Below, in pieces: positions 16,982 through 26,261 of a stretch of 64,000 nucleotides of DNA. The position numbers and the translations under genes were made by a program. The stretch spans positions 310,001-374,000 of the forward strand of contig BPGX01000001.1 of assembly GCA_026003255.1 (NCBI GenBank), written 5' to 3'. Under the pieces are notes generated by a model that worked only from the letters and a program-made list of their open reading frames with translations, had not been told where the DNA came from and did no database searches. Within the stretch, counting starts at the first letter, position 1. Each line of letters begins with the position of its first letter. The DNA is from Bacteroidia bacterium. Lineage in GTDB: Bacteria > Bacteroidota > Bacteroidia > B-17B0 > Aurantibacillaceae.

Positions 16982-18187
16982 ATGCAAAACGCTTATATTG
17001 TTGATGGTGTTAGAACTGGAATTGGCAAATTTGGTGGTACTCTTGCAAAAGTGCGAACAGATGATTTAATTGCTGAAACTATTAAAGCCCTCGTCCAAAA
17101 ACATTCGCAAATCAATTGGTCAGAAGTAGGAGACGTTATCATCGGATGCTCTAATCAAGCTGGCGAAGACAATCGCAATGTAGCACGAATGGCGCTGTTA
17201 TTAGCAGGGTTGCCTTATACAGTACCGGGTCAAACTATTAACCGTTTATGTGCATCTGGTTTGACTTCCATTCTTGAAGCGGCACGAACCATTATGTTAG
17301 GTGATGCTGAATTGATGATTGCAGGTGGTGTTGAAAATATGTCTCGCGGACCTTACGTGTTAAGTAAAGCAAATGAGGCGTTTGATAGAACACAACAAAT
17401 CTATGACTCTTCTTTTGGATGGCGATTTATCAATCCCAAGATGCAGGAAATGTATGGAACAGAGAGCATGGGCGAAACAGCTGAAAATGTGGCAGAATTA
17501 TTGAAAATTTCAAGAGAAGATCAGGATAAATTTGCATTTTGGAGTCAGCAAAAAGCCGCACAGGCAAAGGCAAAAGGCAGATTACAAAAAGAAATTTTTC
17601 CGCTGACCATTCCGCAAAAGAAAGGAGAACCTATTGTTTTTGATACGGATGAATTTATGAAGCCGGATACTACATTGCAGAAGTTAGTGCAATTGAAACC
17701 TGCTTTCAGAAAAAATGGAACCGTAACAGCCGGCAATGCTTCTGGATTAAATGATGGGGCTGCTGCTTTATTATTAGCCAGTGAAAATGCTATCAAGAAA
17801 TACAATTTGAAACCATTAGCAAGAGTGGTTACGGGAACAGTAGTTGGAGTAGAACCAAGGATTATGGGGCTTGGACCAGTAGATGCTGTCAATAAGTTGT
17901 TGGCAAAAACGAAATTAAAATGGGATAACATTGATATAATTGAATTAAACGAGGCCTTTGCAGCGCAATCCCTTGGTTGCATTCGTCAATGGGGATTGGC
18001 AGATGACGATCCACGGATTAATCCGAATGGAGGGGCTATTGCATTAGGTCATCCGCTTGGAATGAGCGGAGCACGGATTGCTTTAACAGCTGCCATTGAA
18101 TTGCAAGAACAAAAGAAAAAGTATGCTGTGGTAACAATGTGTGTAGGCGTGGGACAGGGTTATGCAGTATTGCTGGAAAGGGTTTGA
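16982..18187 (+). CDS. Thiolase (acetyl-CoA acyltransferase)
   Basis: About 401 residues of a thiolase: NAYIVDGVRTGIGKFGG at the start, the nucleophile Cys in NRLCASGLTSI near residue 90, NEAFAAQSLGC, GGAIALGHPLGMSGAR with the catalytic His, and the second catalytic Cys in VTMCVGVGQGYAVLL. It condenses or cleaves acyl-CoA units, in beta-oxidation or acetoacetyl-CoA formation; the closest look is 3-oxoadipyl-CoA/acetyl-CoA acetyltransferase. ATG 16973, three codons upstream, is an alternative, but it lies only 8 nt after a near-consensus -7 box (CATCTTTG, 16958-16965). It is divergent from lptG and convergent with the GNAT gene. Confidence 0.93.
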   Translation: MQNAYIVDGVRTGIGKFGGTLAKVRTDDLIAETIKALVQKHSQINWSEVGDVIIGCSNQAGEDNRNVARMALLLAGLPYTVPGQTINRLCASGLTSILEAARTIMLGDAELMIAGGVENMSRGPYVLSKANEAFDRTQQIYDSSFGWRFINPKMQEMYGTESMGETAENVAELLKISREDQDKFAFWSQQKAAQAKAKGRLQKEIFPLTIPQKKGEPIVFDTDEFMKPDTTLQKLVQLKPAFRKNGTVTAGNASGLNDGAAALLLASENAIKKYNLKPLARVVTGTVVGVEPRIMGLGPVDAVNKLLAKTKLKWDNIDIIELNEAFAAQSLGCIRQWGLADDDPRINPNGGAIALGHPLGMSGARIALTAAIELQEQKKKYAVVTMCVGVGQGYAVLLERV

Positions 18188-18189
18188 TA

Positions 18190-18669
18190 TTAAAACTCTT
18201 GTAATTGATGGTACACTAACTTACAATTCAACCATTCATCGTCAAACACCGTGTTTAACTTTTTGTAAAACTCGATAGCAGGCGTATTCCACTTTAATAC
18301 CTGCCATTCTAACTTTCTCACTCTCTCTTGTTTTGCTAAATCAATGACCGCTTTCATCAATTGCATACCTATTCCTTTATTTCTATGCTTTTCAGTAACT
18401 ATAATATCGTCTAAATAAATACATCTTCCCTTCCAGGTTGAATATTTATAATAATACAAAGCAATCCCAACTATTTCATTTTCATACTCAGCTACAAAAA
18501 AATCAAACACTTTCTCTTCAAAATTTTTAGTCATCTCCTCAACACTCACTTCTACTTCATTTGGTGCTTTTTCATAAATGGCTAATTCTATCACAAGATC
18601 TAATGCTTTGGGAATATCATCTACTGTGCCTTTTCTAATAATAATATCTTTCATTTCTTCCTTTACCAT
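18190..18669 (-). CDS. GNAT N-acetyltransferase, diamine acetyltransferase-like
   Basis: This 159-residue GNAT protein has the pattern of the spermidine/spermine acetyltransferase group: IIIRKGTVDDIPKALDLV, YKYSTWKGRCIYLDDIIV in the substrate-binding strands, then HRNKGIGMQLM for acetyl-CoA binding and WQVLKWNTPAIEFYKKL. The likely substrate is a polyamine or another small amine. Residues 1-5 may not be needed, since an internal Met gives MKDIIIRKG. It is the last gene of the minus-strand cinA-pabA-fabI run, 10 nt after the gene before it. Confidence 0.88.
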   Translation of the reverse strand: MVKEEMKDIIIRKGTVDDIPKALDLVIELAIYEKAPNEVEVSVEEMTKNFEEKVFDFFVAEYENEIVGIALYYYKYSTWKGRCIYLDDIIVTEKHRNKGIGMQLMKAVIDLAKQERVRKLEWQVLKWNTPAIEFYKKLNTVFDDEWLNCKLVYHQLQEF

Positions 18670-18679
18670 AAATTAAATC

Positions 18680-19051
18680 TTACAGTTTTCCTTGATTATG
18701 TAAGAACCTTAAAACTACTTTTTGTAAAGTGCGTTTTACAATCAATTCTGATACAACATACAAATAATCAGAATCAGGATACTGCTTTAATTTGTTTTTA
18801 ATGGTTATTTCTGACACATCCACTCGATATAGCCACGATTGAATTTTTTCAAAACCATTAGTAGCTCTTGAAATTTGAATTAAAATTCTTTCAATGTTTT
18901 GTATCAAATCATTCAGCGTATCAAAAGATATAATCACATTTTCAATATGTATATCACACATCTCTGCATCTTTGATGAGTTGGCGTATGAAAGCATTCTT
19001 CACTTCTTCAACCTGTAAATACTGTAATTGTAATTTATCTTCTTCCATCAA
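18680..19051 (-). CDS. Unrecognised 123-residue helical protein
   Basis: I do not recognise this protein. It is soluble, charged, mostly helical, and has no signal peptide or metal motif. Its start overlaps the stop of the 2Fe-2S protein gene by 4 nt (ATGA), which indicates translational coupling and argues that it is real. It sits between that gene and the acetyltransferase on the same strand. A partner role for the 2Fe-2S protein is possible but is only inferred from the overlap. Confidence 0.7.
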   Translation of the reverse strand: MMEEDKLQLQYLQVEEVKNAFIRQLIKDAEMCDIHIENVIISFDTLNDLIQNIERILIQISRATNGFEKIQSWLYRVDVSEITIKNKLKQYPDSDYLYVVSELIVKRTLQKVVLRFLHNQGKL

Positions 19052-19371
19052 ACATCTTTTGGATGTTTCGTAAGTAGTAATCGTTCTAATTTTTTCTTTT
19101 CAACAAAATGTGTTCTTACCAATTCATCAACATCCTCCAGTTGAACATTTACATAAAATGTACCTTCTGGATAAATGGCAATCGTAGGACCTAAATCACA
19201 AATTCCTAAACATCCACTTCTTTGTATTCTCGTTCTTACATTAATATTGTATTTTGCAAAACTTTCTTTCAATTTCTCTATTAATAATAGTCCGTGTTGT
19301 TCTCCACAAGACCTTCTTGTAGAGTTTTTTCGTTCATTCGTGCAAACAAAAATATGTATGTCGTACATCAT
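19048..19371 (-). CDS. Thioredoxin-like 2Fe-2S ferredoxin
   Basis: The 107-residue protein has the thioredoxin-like [2Fe-2S] ferredoxin fold seen also in NuoE: IFVCTNERKNSTRRSCGEQH gives the first two cluster cysteines, and IQRSGCLGICDLGPTIAIYP gives the other two. It probably carries electrons in the cytosol. Although NuoE-like, it stands alone, far from the nuo genes, and lacks the helical N-terminal part of NuoE. It starts 6 nt after the fabI stop and overlaps the next gene, so it belongs to the minus-strand operon. Confidence 0.9.
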   Translation of the reverse strand: MMYDIHIFVCTNERKNSTRRSCGEQHGLLLIEKLKESFAKYNINVRTRIQRSGCLGICDLGPTIAIYPEGTFYVNVQLEDVDELVRTHFVEKKKLERLLLTKHPKDV

Positions 19372-19377
19372 ATCGAA

Positions 19378-20184
19378 CTATTTCATTAAAGCATCCAGTT
19401 GTTTTTGACTTACACCAGTAGAACTGTATCCTCCATCATGGAAAATATTTTGCATTGTGATTTTTCTGGTATAATCAGAAAATAGCATAACACACACGCC
19501 CGCACAATCTTCAGCTGTCGCATTTCCTAATGGCGATTGTATATCGGCAAAATCAAAGAACTCATTAAATCCTTTGATACCGCTGCCAGCAGTCGTTTTG
19601 GTAGGAGATTGTGAAACCGTATTCACACGTACTTTTTTAGCAATTCCATAATGATAACCCCACGAACGCGCAATGCTTTCCAACAGTGCTTTAATGTCCG
19701 CCATGTCCGTATAAAATGGATATGTTCTTTGTGCTCCTATGTATGTCAATGCTACTACAGAACCATGTTCATTTATAACATCTAATTTGTATGCTACTGC
19801 TAACATCTTGTGTAGTGAAAGAGCAGATACATCAATACCTTTCATATAATATTCATAATTCAATTCTGTGTAAGGAATATTTTTTCGAATGTTAACACTC
19901 ATTCCAATAGAATGTAAAATAAAATCAATTTTTCCACCAAAATGCTGCATGCTTTCCTTGTAAAGTTTTTCAATATCTTCCAGATTGGTTGCATCCGCAG
20001 GAATAATGGGGGCATTTGTTTTTTCAGCCAATTTTTTAATCTCTCCCATACGCATGGCAATCGGCGCATTCGTTAGCACAATAGATGCACCTTCCTTATG
20101 ACAAAGTTCTGCTACTTTCCATGCAATAGAGTTTTCATCTAATGCTCCTGTTATGATGCCTTTTTTACCAGATAAAATTCCCAT
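19378..20184 (-). CDS. fabI: Enoyl-[acyl-carrier-protein] reductase FabI
   Basis: This 268-residue short-chain dehydrogenase matches the divergent FabI group: GKKGIITGALDENSIAWKVA binds NADH, ILHSIGMS is the family loop, and the catalytic Tyr and Lys are visible in TYPFYTDMADIKALLESIAR with the Y-x6-K spacing. It performs the last reduction in each round of fatty acid elongation. The C-terminal FADIQSPLGNATAEDCAGV is typical of the family. It sits between pabA and the 2Fe-2S gene on the minus strand, 47 nt after pabA. Confidence 0.93.
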   Translation of the reverse strand: MGILSGKKGIITGALDENSIAWKVAELCHKEGASIVLTNAPIAMRMGEIKKLAEKTNAPIIPADATNLEDIEKLYKESMQHFGGKIDFILHSIGMSVNIRKNIPYTELNYEYYMKGIDVSALSLHKMLAVAYKLDVINEHGSVVALTYIGAQRTYPFYTDMADIKALLESIARSWGYHYGIAKKVRVNTVSQSPTKTTAGSGIKGFNEFFDFADIQSPLGNATAEDCAGVCVMLFSDYTRKITMQNIFHDGGYSSTGVSQKQLDALMK

Positions 20185-20231
20185 AAGTTTAAATTTTGTG
20201 CTGCAATATCTGAAAAATATCGGAAAGTTTT

Positions 20232-20810
20232 TTATCCAACTGCTATCTTCAAAAAGTTTTGAATAATTACTTCTCCATATTCTGTTAAAATAGATTCAGG
20301 ATGAAATTGAACGCCATATATTGGTAATACTTTGTGCTTAAAACTCATCACCCAATTCTTTTCATCAATGCTCAATAATTCTAGTTCATTCGATAAATAT
20401 TCTTTCTTCACCCCCCACGAATGATAGCGACCCACATTAAATTCCAGTGGGCAATTCTTGAAAATATTGTCTTCCTTCACCACCATCATTTTCTTACTTT
20501 GTCCATGTTCTGGAAAACCAAGTTGTTCTAATCGGCTACCAAAAAACTCTGCAATTCCTTGCATTCCAAGGCAAACACCTAACAGTGGCTTTTCGCAATA
20601 ATAGTTGCGAATAACCTCCATCATCTTACCAGCATTTTTCGGTAATTTGGGACCCGGCGATAATACAATCACATCATATAAATTTATGCTCTCCACATCA
20701 ATTTCATCGTTTCTTATGACATCAATTTTTCCATCAAAATACTTTTCAAAATAATGATACAAATTAAAAGTAAAACTATCGTAGTTGTCTAATAATAAAA
20801 GACGCCTCAT
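20232..20810 (-). CDS. pabA: Aminodeoxychorismate/anthranilate synthase glutaminase subunit
   Basis: The 192-residue protein is a class I glutamine amidotransferase: LLLLDNYDSFTFNLYHYF at the start, LSPGPKLPKNAG, the nucleophile Cys in LLGVCLGMQGIAEFFG, and the His-Glu of the triad in GVQFHPESILTEYG. It supplies ammonia to a chorismate-using partner. PabA and TrpG cannot be told apart by sequence alone; the context has no trp genes, so the folate role (pabA) is preferred. It starts 3 nt after the cinA stop. Confidence 0.85.
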   Translation of the reverse strand: MRRLLLLDNYDSFTFNLYHYFEKYFDGKIDVIRNDEIDVESINLYDVIVLSPGPKLPKNAGKMMEVIRNYYCEKPLLGVCLGMQGIAEFFGSRLEQLGFPEHGQSKKMMVVKEDNIFKNCPLEFNVGRYHSWGVKKEYLSNELELLSIDEKNWVMSFKHKVLPIYGVQFHPESILTEYGEVIIQNFLKIAVG

Positions 20811-20813
20811 TAA

Positions 20814-22073
20814 CTAAAAATTCAGAATTCTTTTCAAAACCCACGCCAATCCATTAAACACAGCGCTTTCAATAATATATTCTCTACTGTACTGTTCACC
20901 AAACTGAAATAATTTTGTTTCAATAGAATCATTTATCATCAAACTCATCCAAACAGTGCCTACTGGCTTGTTTGCCGTTCCACCCGTTGGACCAGCAATT
21001 CCGCTTACAGAAAGTGCAATGTCTACTTGCATTAAATTTTTGACACCTCGTACCATTTCTTCCACACATTCTTTACTTACTGCGCCATAGTTTTTCAATG
21101 TGTTTTCCTGAACACCTAAAACTCGCTGTTTTATTTCATTACTGTAACTCACCACACCTCCTTTAAATACATCCGAAGCACCAGCTATTTTAGTGATTGC
21201 AGCAGCAATGCTCCCACCAGTACAACTTTCGGCCAACGCAATGCTTAATTTTTTCTCTTTCAATACATTCACCACTACTCTTGCCAACGGATTTTCATCC
21301 GACTGTTCAAATAGATCTTCTCCAACAAAATGTTTACCTAAAATGTTTTTTAATTCCTCTGCATAAGTTTGCACTTTTTTTAAAGTACCTTCCTCCGACT
21401 GATATACCGACATTCTCAAACGAATCAGATTTCTATTAGGCAAATACGCCAATTTAATTCCATCTTTAGTCAAGCGATTCTCCCAATCTTCTAATTTGAG
21501 TGCCAATTCACTTTCCGGTAATCCAAATACAAAATATGTTTTGTGCAAAATGGCAGGTAAACTCAACTCTGATACTACTATTTTTAATGCTTCATTCAGC
21601 ATTGGCTTCATTTCAAAAGGCACACCCGGCAATGATATATAAACCGTTTGATTCTTTTTCATTAACATTCCCGGAGCAGTTCCCAGAAAATTTCGAATCA
21701 CTTTACATTGACTTAATACCAATGCTTGTTGTTTATTTAATTCGTTCATTGCTCGTCCTCTGGATGCTAAAAGTTGTTCAATATCGCTTAATACCATTTT
21801 ATCTTCAATCAATGTATCATCCATAAATTCTGCCAATGTATGCTTAGTAATATCATCTTTGGTTGGACCTAATCCTCCTGTGATAATCACTAAATTATAC
21901 TTTTGGCCTTCTTCCAGAGCATTCAATATACTGGATTGTTCATCATTGACTACACGTATTTCTTTTACTTCAATTCCCAGTAAATTTAATTGTTTAGCTA
22001 TGTAAGACGCATTGGTATTAACAACTTGGCCAATCAATAATTCATCCCCAATGTTCAAAATTAATGCCTTCAT
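20814..22073 (-). CDS. cinA: CinA family protein (nicotinamide-nucleotide amidase / ADP-ribose pyrophosphatase-like)
   Basis: This 419-residue protein has the full CinA layout. Residues 1-170 form the MoCF-like domain (ALILNIGDELLIGQVVNTNA, VVIITGGLGPTKDDITKH), followed by a middle domain and, from about residue 255, the C-terminal amidase domain with ALAESCTGGSIAAAITKIAG and SVSGIAGPTGGTANKPVGTV. The C-terminal domain deamidates NMN in pyridine nucleotide recycling. I chose the ATG at 22073, which gives MKALILNIGDE; in-frame upstream codons add residues not seen in the family. It is the first gene of the minus-strand run. Confidence 0.93.
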   Translation of the reverse strand: MKALILNIGDELLIGQVVNTNASYIAKQLNLLGIEVKEIRVVNDEQSSILNALEEGQKYNLVIITGGLGPTKDDITKHTLAEFMDDTLIEDKMVLSDIEQLLASRGRAMNELNKQQALVLSQCKVIRNFLGTAPGMLMKKNQTVYISLPGVPFEMKPMLNEALKIVVSELSLPAILHKTYFVFGLPESELALKLEDWENRLTKDGIKLAYLPNRNLIRLRMSVYQSEEGTLKKVQTYAEELKNILGKHFVGEDLFEQSDENPLARVVVNVLKEKKLSIALAESCTGGSIAAAITKIAGASDVFKGGVVSYSNEIKQRVLGVQENTLKNYGAVSKECVEEMVRGVKNLMQVDIALSVSGIAGPTGGTANKPVGTVWMSLMINDSIETKLFQFGEQYSREYIIESAVFNGLAWVLKRILNF

Positions 22074-22142
22074 TTTTTTGCGGTAAATATAAGGGTAGAA
22101 TGACAAGACAAACTAAAAAACATTTGTATCAAATGTAGTGCT

Positions 22143-22150
22143 TATATTTG
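22143..22150 (+). promoter_or_regulatory. Probable -7 box of the OmpA/PD40 gene
   Basis: TATATTTG matches TAnnTTTG. It lies 21 nt before the ATG at 22172. A TTTG at 22123-22126 is 16 nt upstream, shorter than the usual 19-21 nt. An in-frame TTG at 22148 is inside the box and is not a likely start. Confidence 0.5.
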
Positions 22151-22171
22151 CAATTATTCAGATTGGAATTT

Positions 22172-24226
22172 ATGAAAAAGAGATTGTTCTACTTTGCTTA
22201 TATATTATATTTAGTTATTTCCTTTTCAAAGATTTTCGCTCAAGAAGATGATGAAAATAAAAGTTCAAAATTCTGTAAAGAAATTGACAACAAACAAGCT
22301 ATTAAACTTTATGAAAAAGGAATTAATAAAAAGAAATATAAAAAGCCAGAACGTTTAGAGTTTTTGAGGGAATGCTTGAAATTAGAACCAGATTTTGCAG
22401 AAGCCAATTTTGCAATGGCGCAGGAAATCATTGTTCATTGTAAATTAGAAAATAAACCTTTTACGCCAGCTCTGCCTTTTTTATACAAAGTCATTGCTAA
22501 CTGCCCGGATTTACATTCCAATCCCTATTATTACATTGGATTTGATTACTATGAAAAAATGAAAAATGACTCGGCAATAAAATATCTTGAATTGTTTCTA
22601 AATTTCAAAAGTGATGACCCAAAAAAGTTTGACAAAGACTTTGAAGCCGAAATGTATCAGGCAAAAGAAATGATAAAGTATGCCAAAAAAGAATTAGAAT
22701 TAAGAAAAAAAGTCGTGCCGTTTAATCCGATGGTTGTGAAAAATATCTCCACTCCTCAAGACGAATATCTCGCTTCACTTTCACCTGACGACCAATACTG
22801 TTACTTTGTGAGAAAAGAACCATTGAATTCAAAAGATTTAATTTATCAGACCGATAAAGAACAGGAAGTATTTATGGTGGCTGTGAGAGACAATGCCGGA
22901 ATGTTTGACAAAGGAAGTGAAATGCCTCCTCCCTTTAATACTACAGATGATAATCAGGGCGGATGTAGCATAACGGTTGACAACAAACATTTATTTTTTG
23001 CAATGATGCGATACGAAGGAGGAGCGCAACCAAATTGCGATATTTATGTAAGTGATATGATAGATGGTGAATGGAAACCTTATCGCAAAGTACCTAACAT
23101 CAATCACCCGGTATACTGGGATTCTCAACCCAGTGTTTCAGCAGATGGTAACACGCTTTACTTTGCCAGTGATAGACCCGGAGGTTATGGCGGCACAGAC
23201 ATATACGTTAGTTATCGCGACCCAAAAACAGGCGAATGGTCTGTTCCCCAAAATTTAGGTCCAAAAATTAACACGCCCGGACACGAGCGAACACCCTTTA
23301 TTCATAGTGATAGTGAAACACTTTACTTCAGCAGTGATGGGCATTTTGGTTTTGGCGGATTTGATATTTTTTATTCCCGCAAAAATGAAAAAGGCGAATG
23401 GACTGAACCAGAAAATATCGGTACACCTATTAATACTGAACAAGACGAATTAGGTTTCTTTGTAAGTTCAGATGCAAAAAATGGCTATTTCTGTGCCTAT
23501 GCAGAAGGACCATTAGCCACAAAAGGTGTTGGAAAATATGATTTATTTACATTTGAATTATACAAAGATGCGAGACCCAATGAAGTAACGATTATCAAAG
23601 GTCAGATAAAAGACCCTGACAATAATCCTATAGGTGGAAAAACAATTGTTGAAATTCAATACCCTGATAATAAATCTAAAACCTTTGCTGCCGTTGATTC
23701 ATCTAATGGCGAGTTTGTTGCAGCCATCAATATCAGTAAATCGAAAGGAAAGGAACTTCTTGTAAGTATAAAAAAAGACAATTTTGCTTTCAGTTCACAA
23801 TTAGTCAAAATAGACGAAAATGCATCCTTCAAAACTCAGTTAAAGCCAATAGAATTAGTAACAGACAGTGTAAAACCCGGTAAGTCATTTGTGATAAATA
23901 ATCTATATTACAAAACAAATAGTGCAGAAATTGAGGAAAATTCCAAAAAAGTTTTAATTAAATTTGCAGAATACCTTAAAGAAAATCCAAATCTGAAAAT
24001 TGAAATCCGAGGTCATACGGACAACACCGGTAATCCAAAAGATAATGAAGCACTCTCCTTAAATCGTGCTTATTCTGTGAAAGAATTTTTAGAAAAACAA
24101 GGGGTGGATGGAAAGCGAATATTTGCAAAAGGATTTGGTGCTACTATGCCAATAGCTCCTAACACTACAGAAGAAGGTAGAGCGAAAAATAGAAGAACAG
24201 AATTTTACATTATCTCTATAAGATAG
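22172..24226 (+). CDS. OmpA-family protein with PD40 propeller, PorE-like
   Basis: The 684-residue protein starts with a signal peptide ending near SFSKIFAQ. Residues about 35-180 look like tetratricopeptide helices. Residues about 190-460 hold PD40/WD40-like blades (SVSADGNTLYFASDRPGGYG, TPFIHSDSETLYFSSDGHFG), residues about 475-560 a carboxypeptidase regulatory-like fold, and residues about 575-684 an OmpA domain (IRGHTDNTGNPKDNEALSLN, GRAKNRRTEF) that binds peptidoglycan. This order is that of PorE, which anchors the T9SS to the cell wall. Similar proteins exist in many copies in this phylum, so PorE itself is not certain. It lies upstream of T9SS adhesin genes, which fits. Confidence 0.82.
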   Translation: MKKRLFYFAYILYLVISFSKIFAQEDDENKSSKFCKEIDNKQAIKLYEKGINKKKYKKPERLEFLRECLKLEPDFAEANFAMAQEIIVHCKLENKPFTPALPFLYKVIANCPDLHSNPYYYIGFDYYEKMKNDSAIKYLELFLNFKSDDPKKFDKDFEAEMYQAKEMIKYAKKELELRKKVVPFNPMVVKNISTPQDEYLASLSPDDQYCYFVRKEPLNSKDLIYQTDKEQEVFMVAVRDNAGMFDKGSEMPPPFNTTDDNQGGCSITVDNKHLFFAMMRYEGGAQPNCDIYVSDMIDGEWKPYRKVPNINHPVYWDSQPSVSADGNTLYFASDRPGGYGGTDIYVSYRDPKTGEWSVPQNLGPKINTPGHERTPFIHSDSETLYFSSDGHFGFGGFDIFYSRKNEKGEWTEPENIGTPINTEQDELGFFVSSDAKNGYFCAYAEGPLATKGVGKYDLFTFELYKDARPNEVTIIKGQIKDPDNNPIGGKTIVEIQYPDNKSKTFAAVDSSNGEFVAAINISKSKGKELLVSIKKDNFAFSSQLVKIDENASFKTQLKPIELVTDSVKPGKSFVINNLYYKTNSAEIEENSKKVLIKFAEYLKENPNLKIEIRGHTDNTGNPKDNEALSLNRAYSVKEFLEKQGVDGKRIFAKGFGATMPIAPNTTEEGRAKNRRTEFYIISIR

Positions 24227-24231
24227 CTGAT

Positions 24232-26199
24232 TTGAAAAGCATAATATTTGTCATATTGAATGTTGTTTTTACAATATTATATTCACAACAATATAATAGA
24301 GATTCCATTTTAAAAATAATTCTCCATGCAGGAGAATCCTCGGTAAATTTTGATAAAAATTATCCGTTGTTACAGAAAGTTTTGGACGCAACAATTCAAA
24401 ATAAAGACACACATTTGATTATTCTTACCTATCAAAAATTAGGTGATATTTTATGGTATAAATCCATTTATGGTAAATCAGAAGATTATTATTTTAAATC
24501 ACTAGAATTAATTGATTCTGCAAAATACCCCAAAGAATATGCTTATGCCTTGTATAGCATTGGTTGGATAGAATGTGTTCAAAAGGAAAAATTAGAAAAA
24601 TTACCGCTACTAAAAAAAGCTTTAAGAGTGAGTATTTTAATAAAAGATACAGCAAGTATTGCAGTAATTTCTAATGCAATATCTGGATCCTATATGAATT
24701 TTTATAAAAGAGATACTTTAAAAAAACACTTCATAGATTCTGCTATAAATGTACTTCGTTTTGTTATCGATAATTTAAAAAATGCCGTTAGGTGGAAATA
24801 TAAATTGTCTCAATTAGAAGCAAATTTGGCAGAAGAATATTATTTAAAAGGCAACTTCCAATCAGCATATTTTTCGATTAATCAAGTGCTTTCAAACCCT
24901 GATATCCCCAGAAATAAAAGGAATTTTCTCATATCCACTCTTATAAAAGCTAAAATATTAAATAAAATTAATATGAAAGATAGTGCAAGTTATTTAGTCA
25001 ATAAATACTATAATGAATTTGCAAATATTAATGATAACGAAACTTTAAAGGATTTTTATTTGCTTATGTATCAACTTGAAAAAGAAAACAAAAATTTTCC
25101 TAAAGCATTAGATTATTTTGAAAAATATCAAAAAATAAACGATCAAATCAACAAAGAACTTCTCTCTATTAAATATGAAGAATTAGAAGCAAACAAAGAA
25201 TTGTTTAAAAAAGAACAATCCATTATAAATCTTCAAAAATTAGCAGAGATTCAAAAAATTAGAAACCAACAAAAAACATACATTATCATCGCGATATTTT
25301 TATCGCTTATTATCATCTCATTCTTTCTTAGAAAATCTATTCTTCAGAATAGACAAATAAAAAAATTACACCAGGAAGTATCACAACAAAAAAATATATT
25401 AGAACAGAAAAATAAAGACATTTTAGATAGCATCAATTATGCCTCAAGAATTCAAAAAGCACTTATCACTTCTGATGAATATATTCAAAACCATTTTATC
25501 AAAAATCAATATTTCCAGGATTTTTTTGTCCTTTATTTGCCCAAAGATATAGTCAGCGGAGATTTCTATTGGGCTAATGTGAATATTCAACATTCCAATC
25601 AACCTCATTATTTATCTGTATGTGATAGCACTGGTCACGGAGTGCCGGGAGCGTTTATGAGTTTATTAAATATCAATTACCTTACAGAAGCAGTGCAGGA
25701 AAGACAAATTTATTACCCCAATGAAATTATAGATTATGTAAGAACAAAATTAATTCAAAACCTTACTTATGATGAACAGCAAAAAGACGGAATGGATGCT
25801 ACGCTCCTATTGTTTGACAACGAATTTAAAGAAAATAAAAAAATCTATTACGCTCTGGCGCATCAACAAATCATCATAATGAGAAAAAATACCTCTCCCA
25901 TGCTTTTAGAAGGTGATAAAATGCCGGTAGGCATGTATCACGATACGCATCCATTTACCTTATATTCCTATCAACTTCAGACCAATGATTGGGTTTATTT
26001 GTTTACAGACGGCTACAAAGATCAATTTGGAGGCAAGAAAGGAAAACGACTTTTCAGCAAAAATTTCATAGACATTATTTCAAAAACATCTCACTTAAAT
26101 GCTAATGAACAAAAACAATATCTTTATCATTTCTTTGTAGAATGGAAAAAAAATTATGAACAAACCGATGATGTTACAGTTTTAGCATTTCAGGTTTAA
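24232..26199 (+). CDS. SpoIIE-type PP2C protein phosphatase with periplasmic TPR domain
   Basis: The protein (655 residues) starts at TTG 24232, 5 nt after the previous stop; no ATG gives a better start, and KSIIFVILNVVFTILYS is a signal peptide. Residues about 30-340 contain tetratricopeptide-like helices. A membrane segment (TYIIIAIFLSLIIISFFL) near residues 350-370 is followed by a coiled coil, then the SpoIIE phosphatase domain with LPKDIVSGDFYWA, VCDSTGHGVPGAFMSLLN and KDGMDATLLLF giving the metal-binding Asp residues. It would sense something in the periplasm and dephosphorylate a cytosolic Ser/Thr-phosphorylated protein. No target is encoded nearby. Confidence 0.88.
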   Translation: MKSIIFVILNVVFTILYSQQYNRDSILKIILHAGESSVNFDKNYPLLQKVLDATIQNKDTHLIILTYQKLGDILWYKSIYGKSEDYYFKSLELIDSAKYPKEYAYALYSIGWIECVQKEKLEKLPLLKKALRVSILIKDTASIAVISNAISGSYMNFYKRDTLKKHFIDSAINVLRFVIDNLKNAVRWKYKLSQLEANLAEEYYLKGNFQSAYFSINQVLSNPDIPRNKRNFLISTLIKAKILNKINMKDSASYLVNKYYNEFANINDNETLKDFYLLMYQLEKENKNFPKALDYFEKYQKINDQINKELLSIKYEELEANKELFKKEQSIINLQKLAEIQKIRNQQKTYIIIAIFLSLIIISFFLRKSILQNRQIKKLHQEVSQQKNILEQKNKDILDSINYASRIQKALITSDEYIQNHFIKNQYFQDFFVLYLPKDIVSGDFYWANVNIQHSNQPHYLSVCDSTGHGVPGAFMSLLNINYLTEAVQERQIYYPNEIIDYVRTKLIQNLTYDEQQKDGMDATLLLFDNEFKENKKIYYALAHQQIIIMRKNTSPMLLEGDKMPVGMYHDTHPFTLYSYQLQTNDWVYLFTDGYKDQFGGKKGKRLFSKNFIDIISKTSHLNANEQKQYLYHFFVEWKKNYEQTDDVTVLAFQV

Positions 26200-26211
26200 A
26201 ATTTTAAAAAT

Positions 26212-26243
26212 TTTGTGAATTGAATTTTTTTTCTATAACTTTG
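26212..26243 (+). promoter_or_regulatory. Complete Bacteroidota promoter of the adhesin locus
   Basis: TTTG at 26212-26215 is followed after 20 nt by TAACTTTG at 26236-26243. This fits the TTTG-N19-21-TAnnTTTG consensus of the housekeeping sigma factor. The expected transcript begins near 26250, 12 nt before ATG 26262. It probably drives the four adhesin/SprF genes. Confidence 0.75.
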
Positions 26244-26261
26244 CAAAAAAAACTCTATATT

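Noticed and set aside
17545-17982. 145-codon frame on the minus strand within the thiolase gene
   Set aside because: It lies wholly opposite a clear thiolase and has the composition expected of an antisense frame.
19048-19371. Considered as nuoE of complex I
   Set aside because: It lacks the helical N-terminal part, is far from nuoABCD and lies in an operon with unrelated genes.
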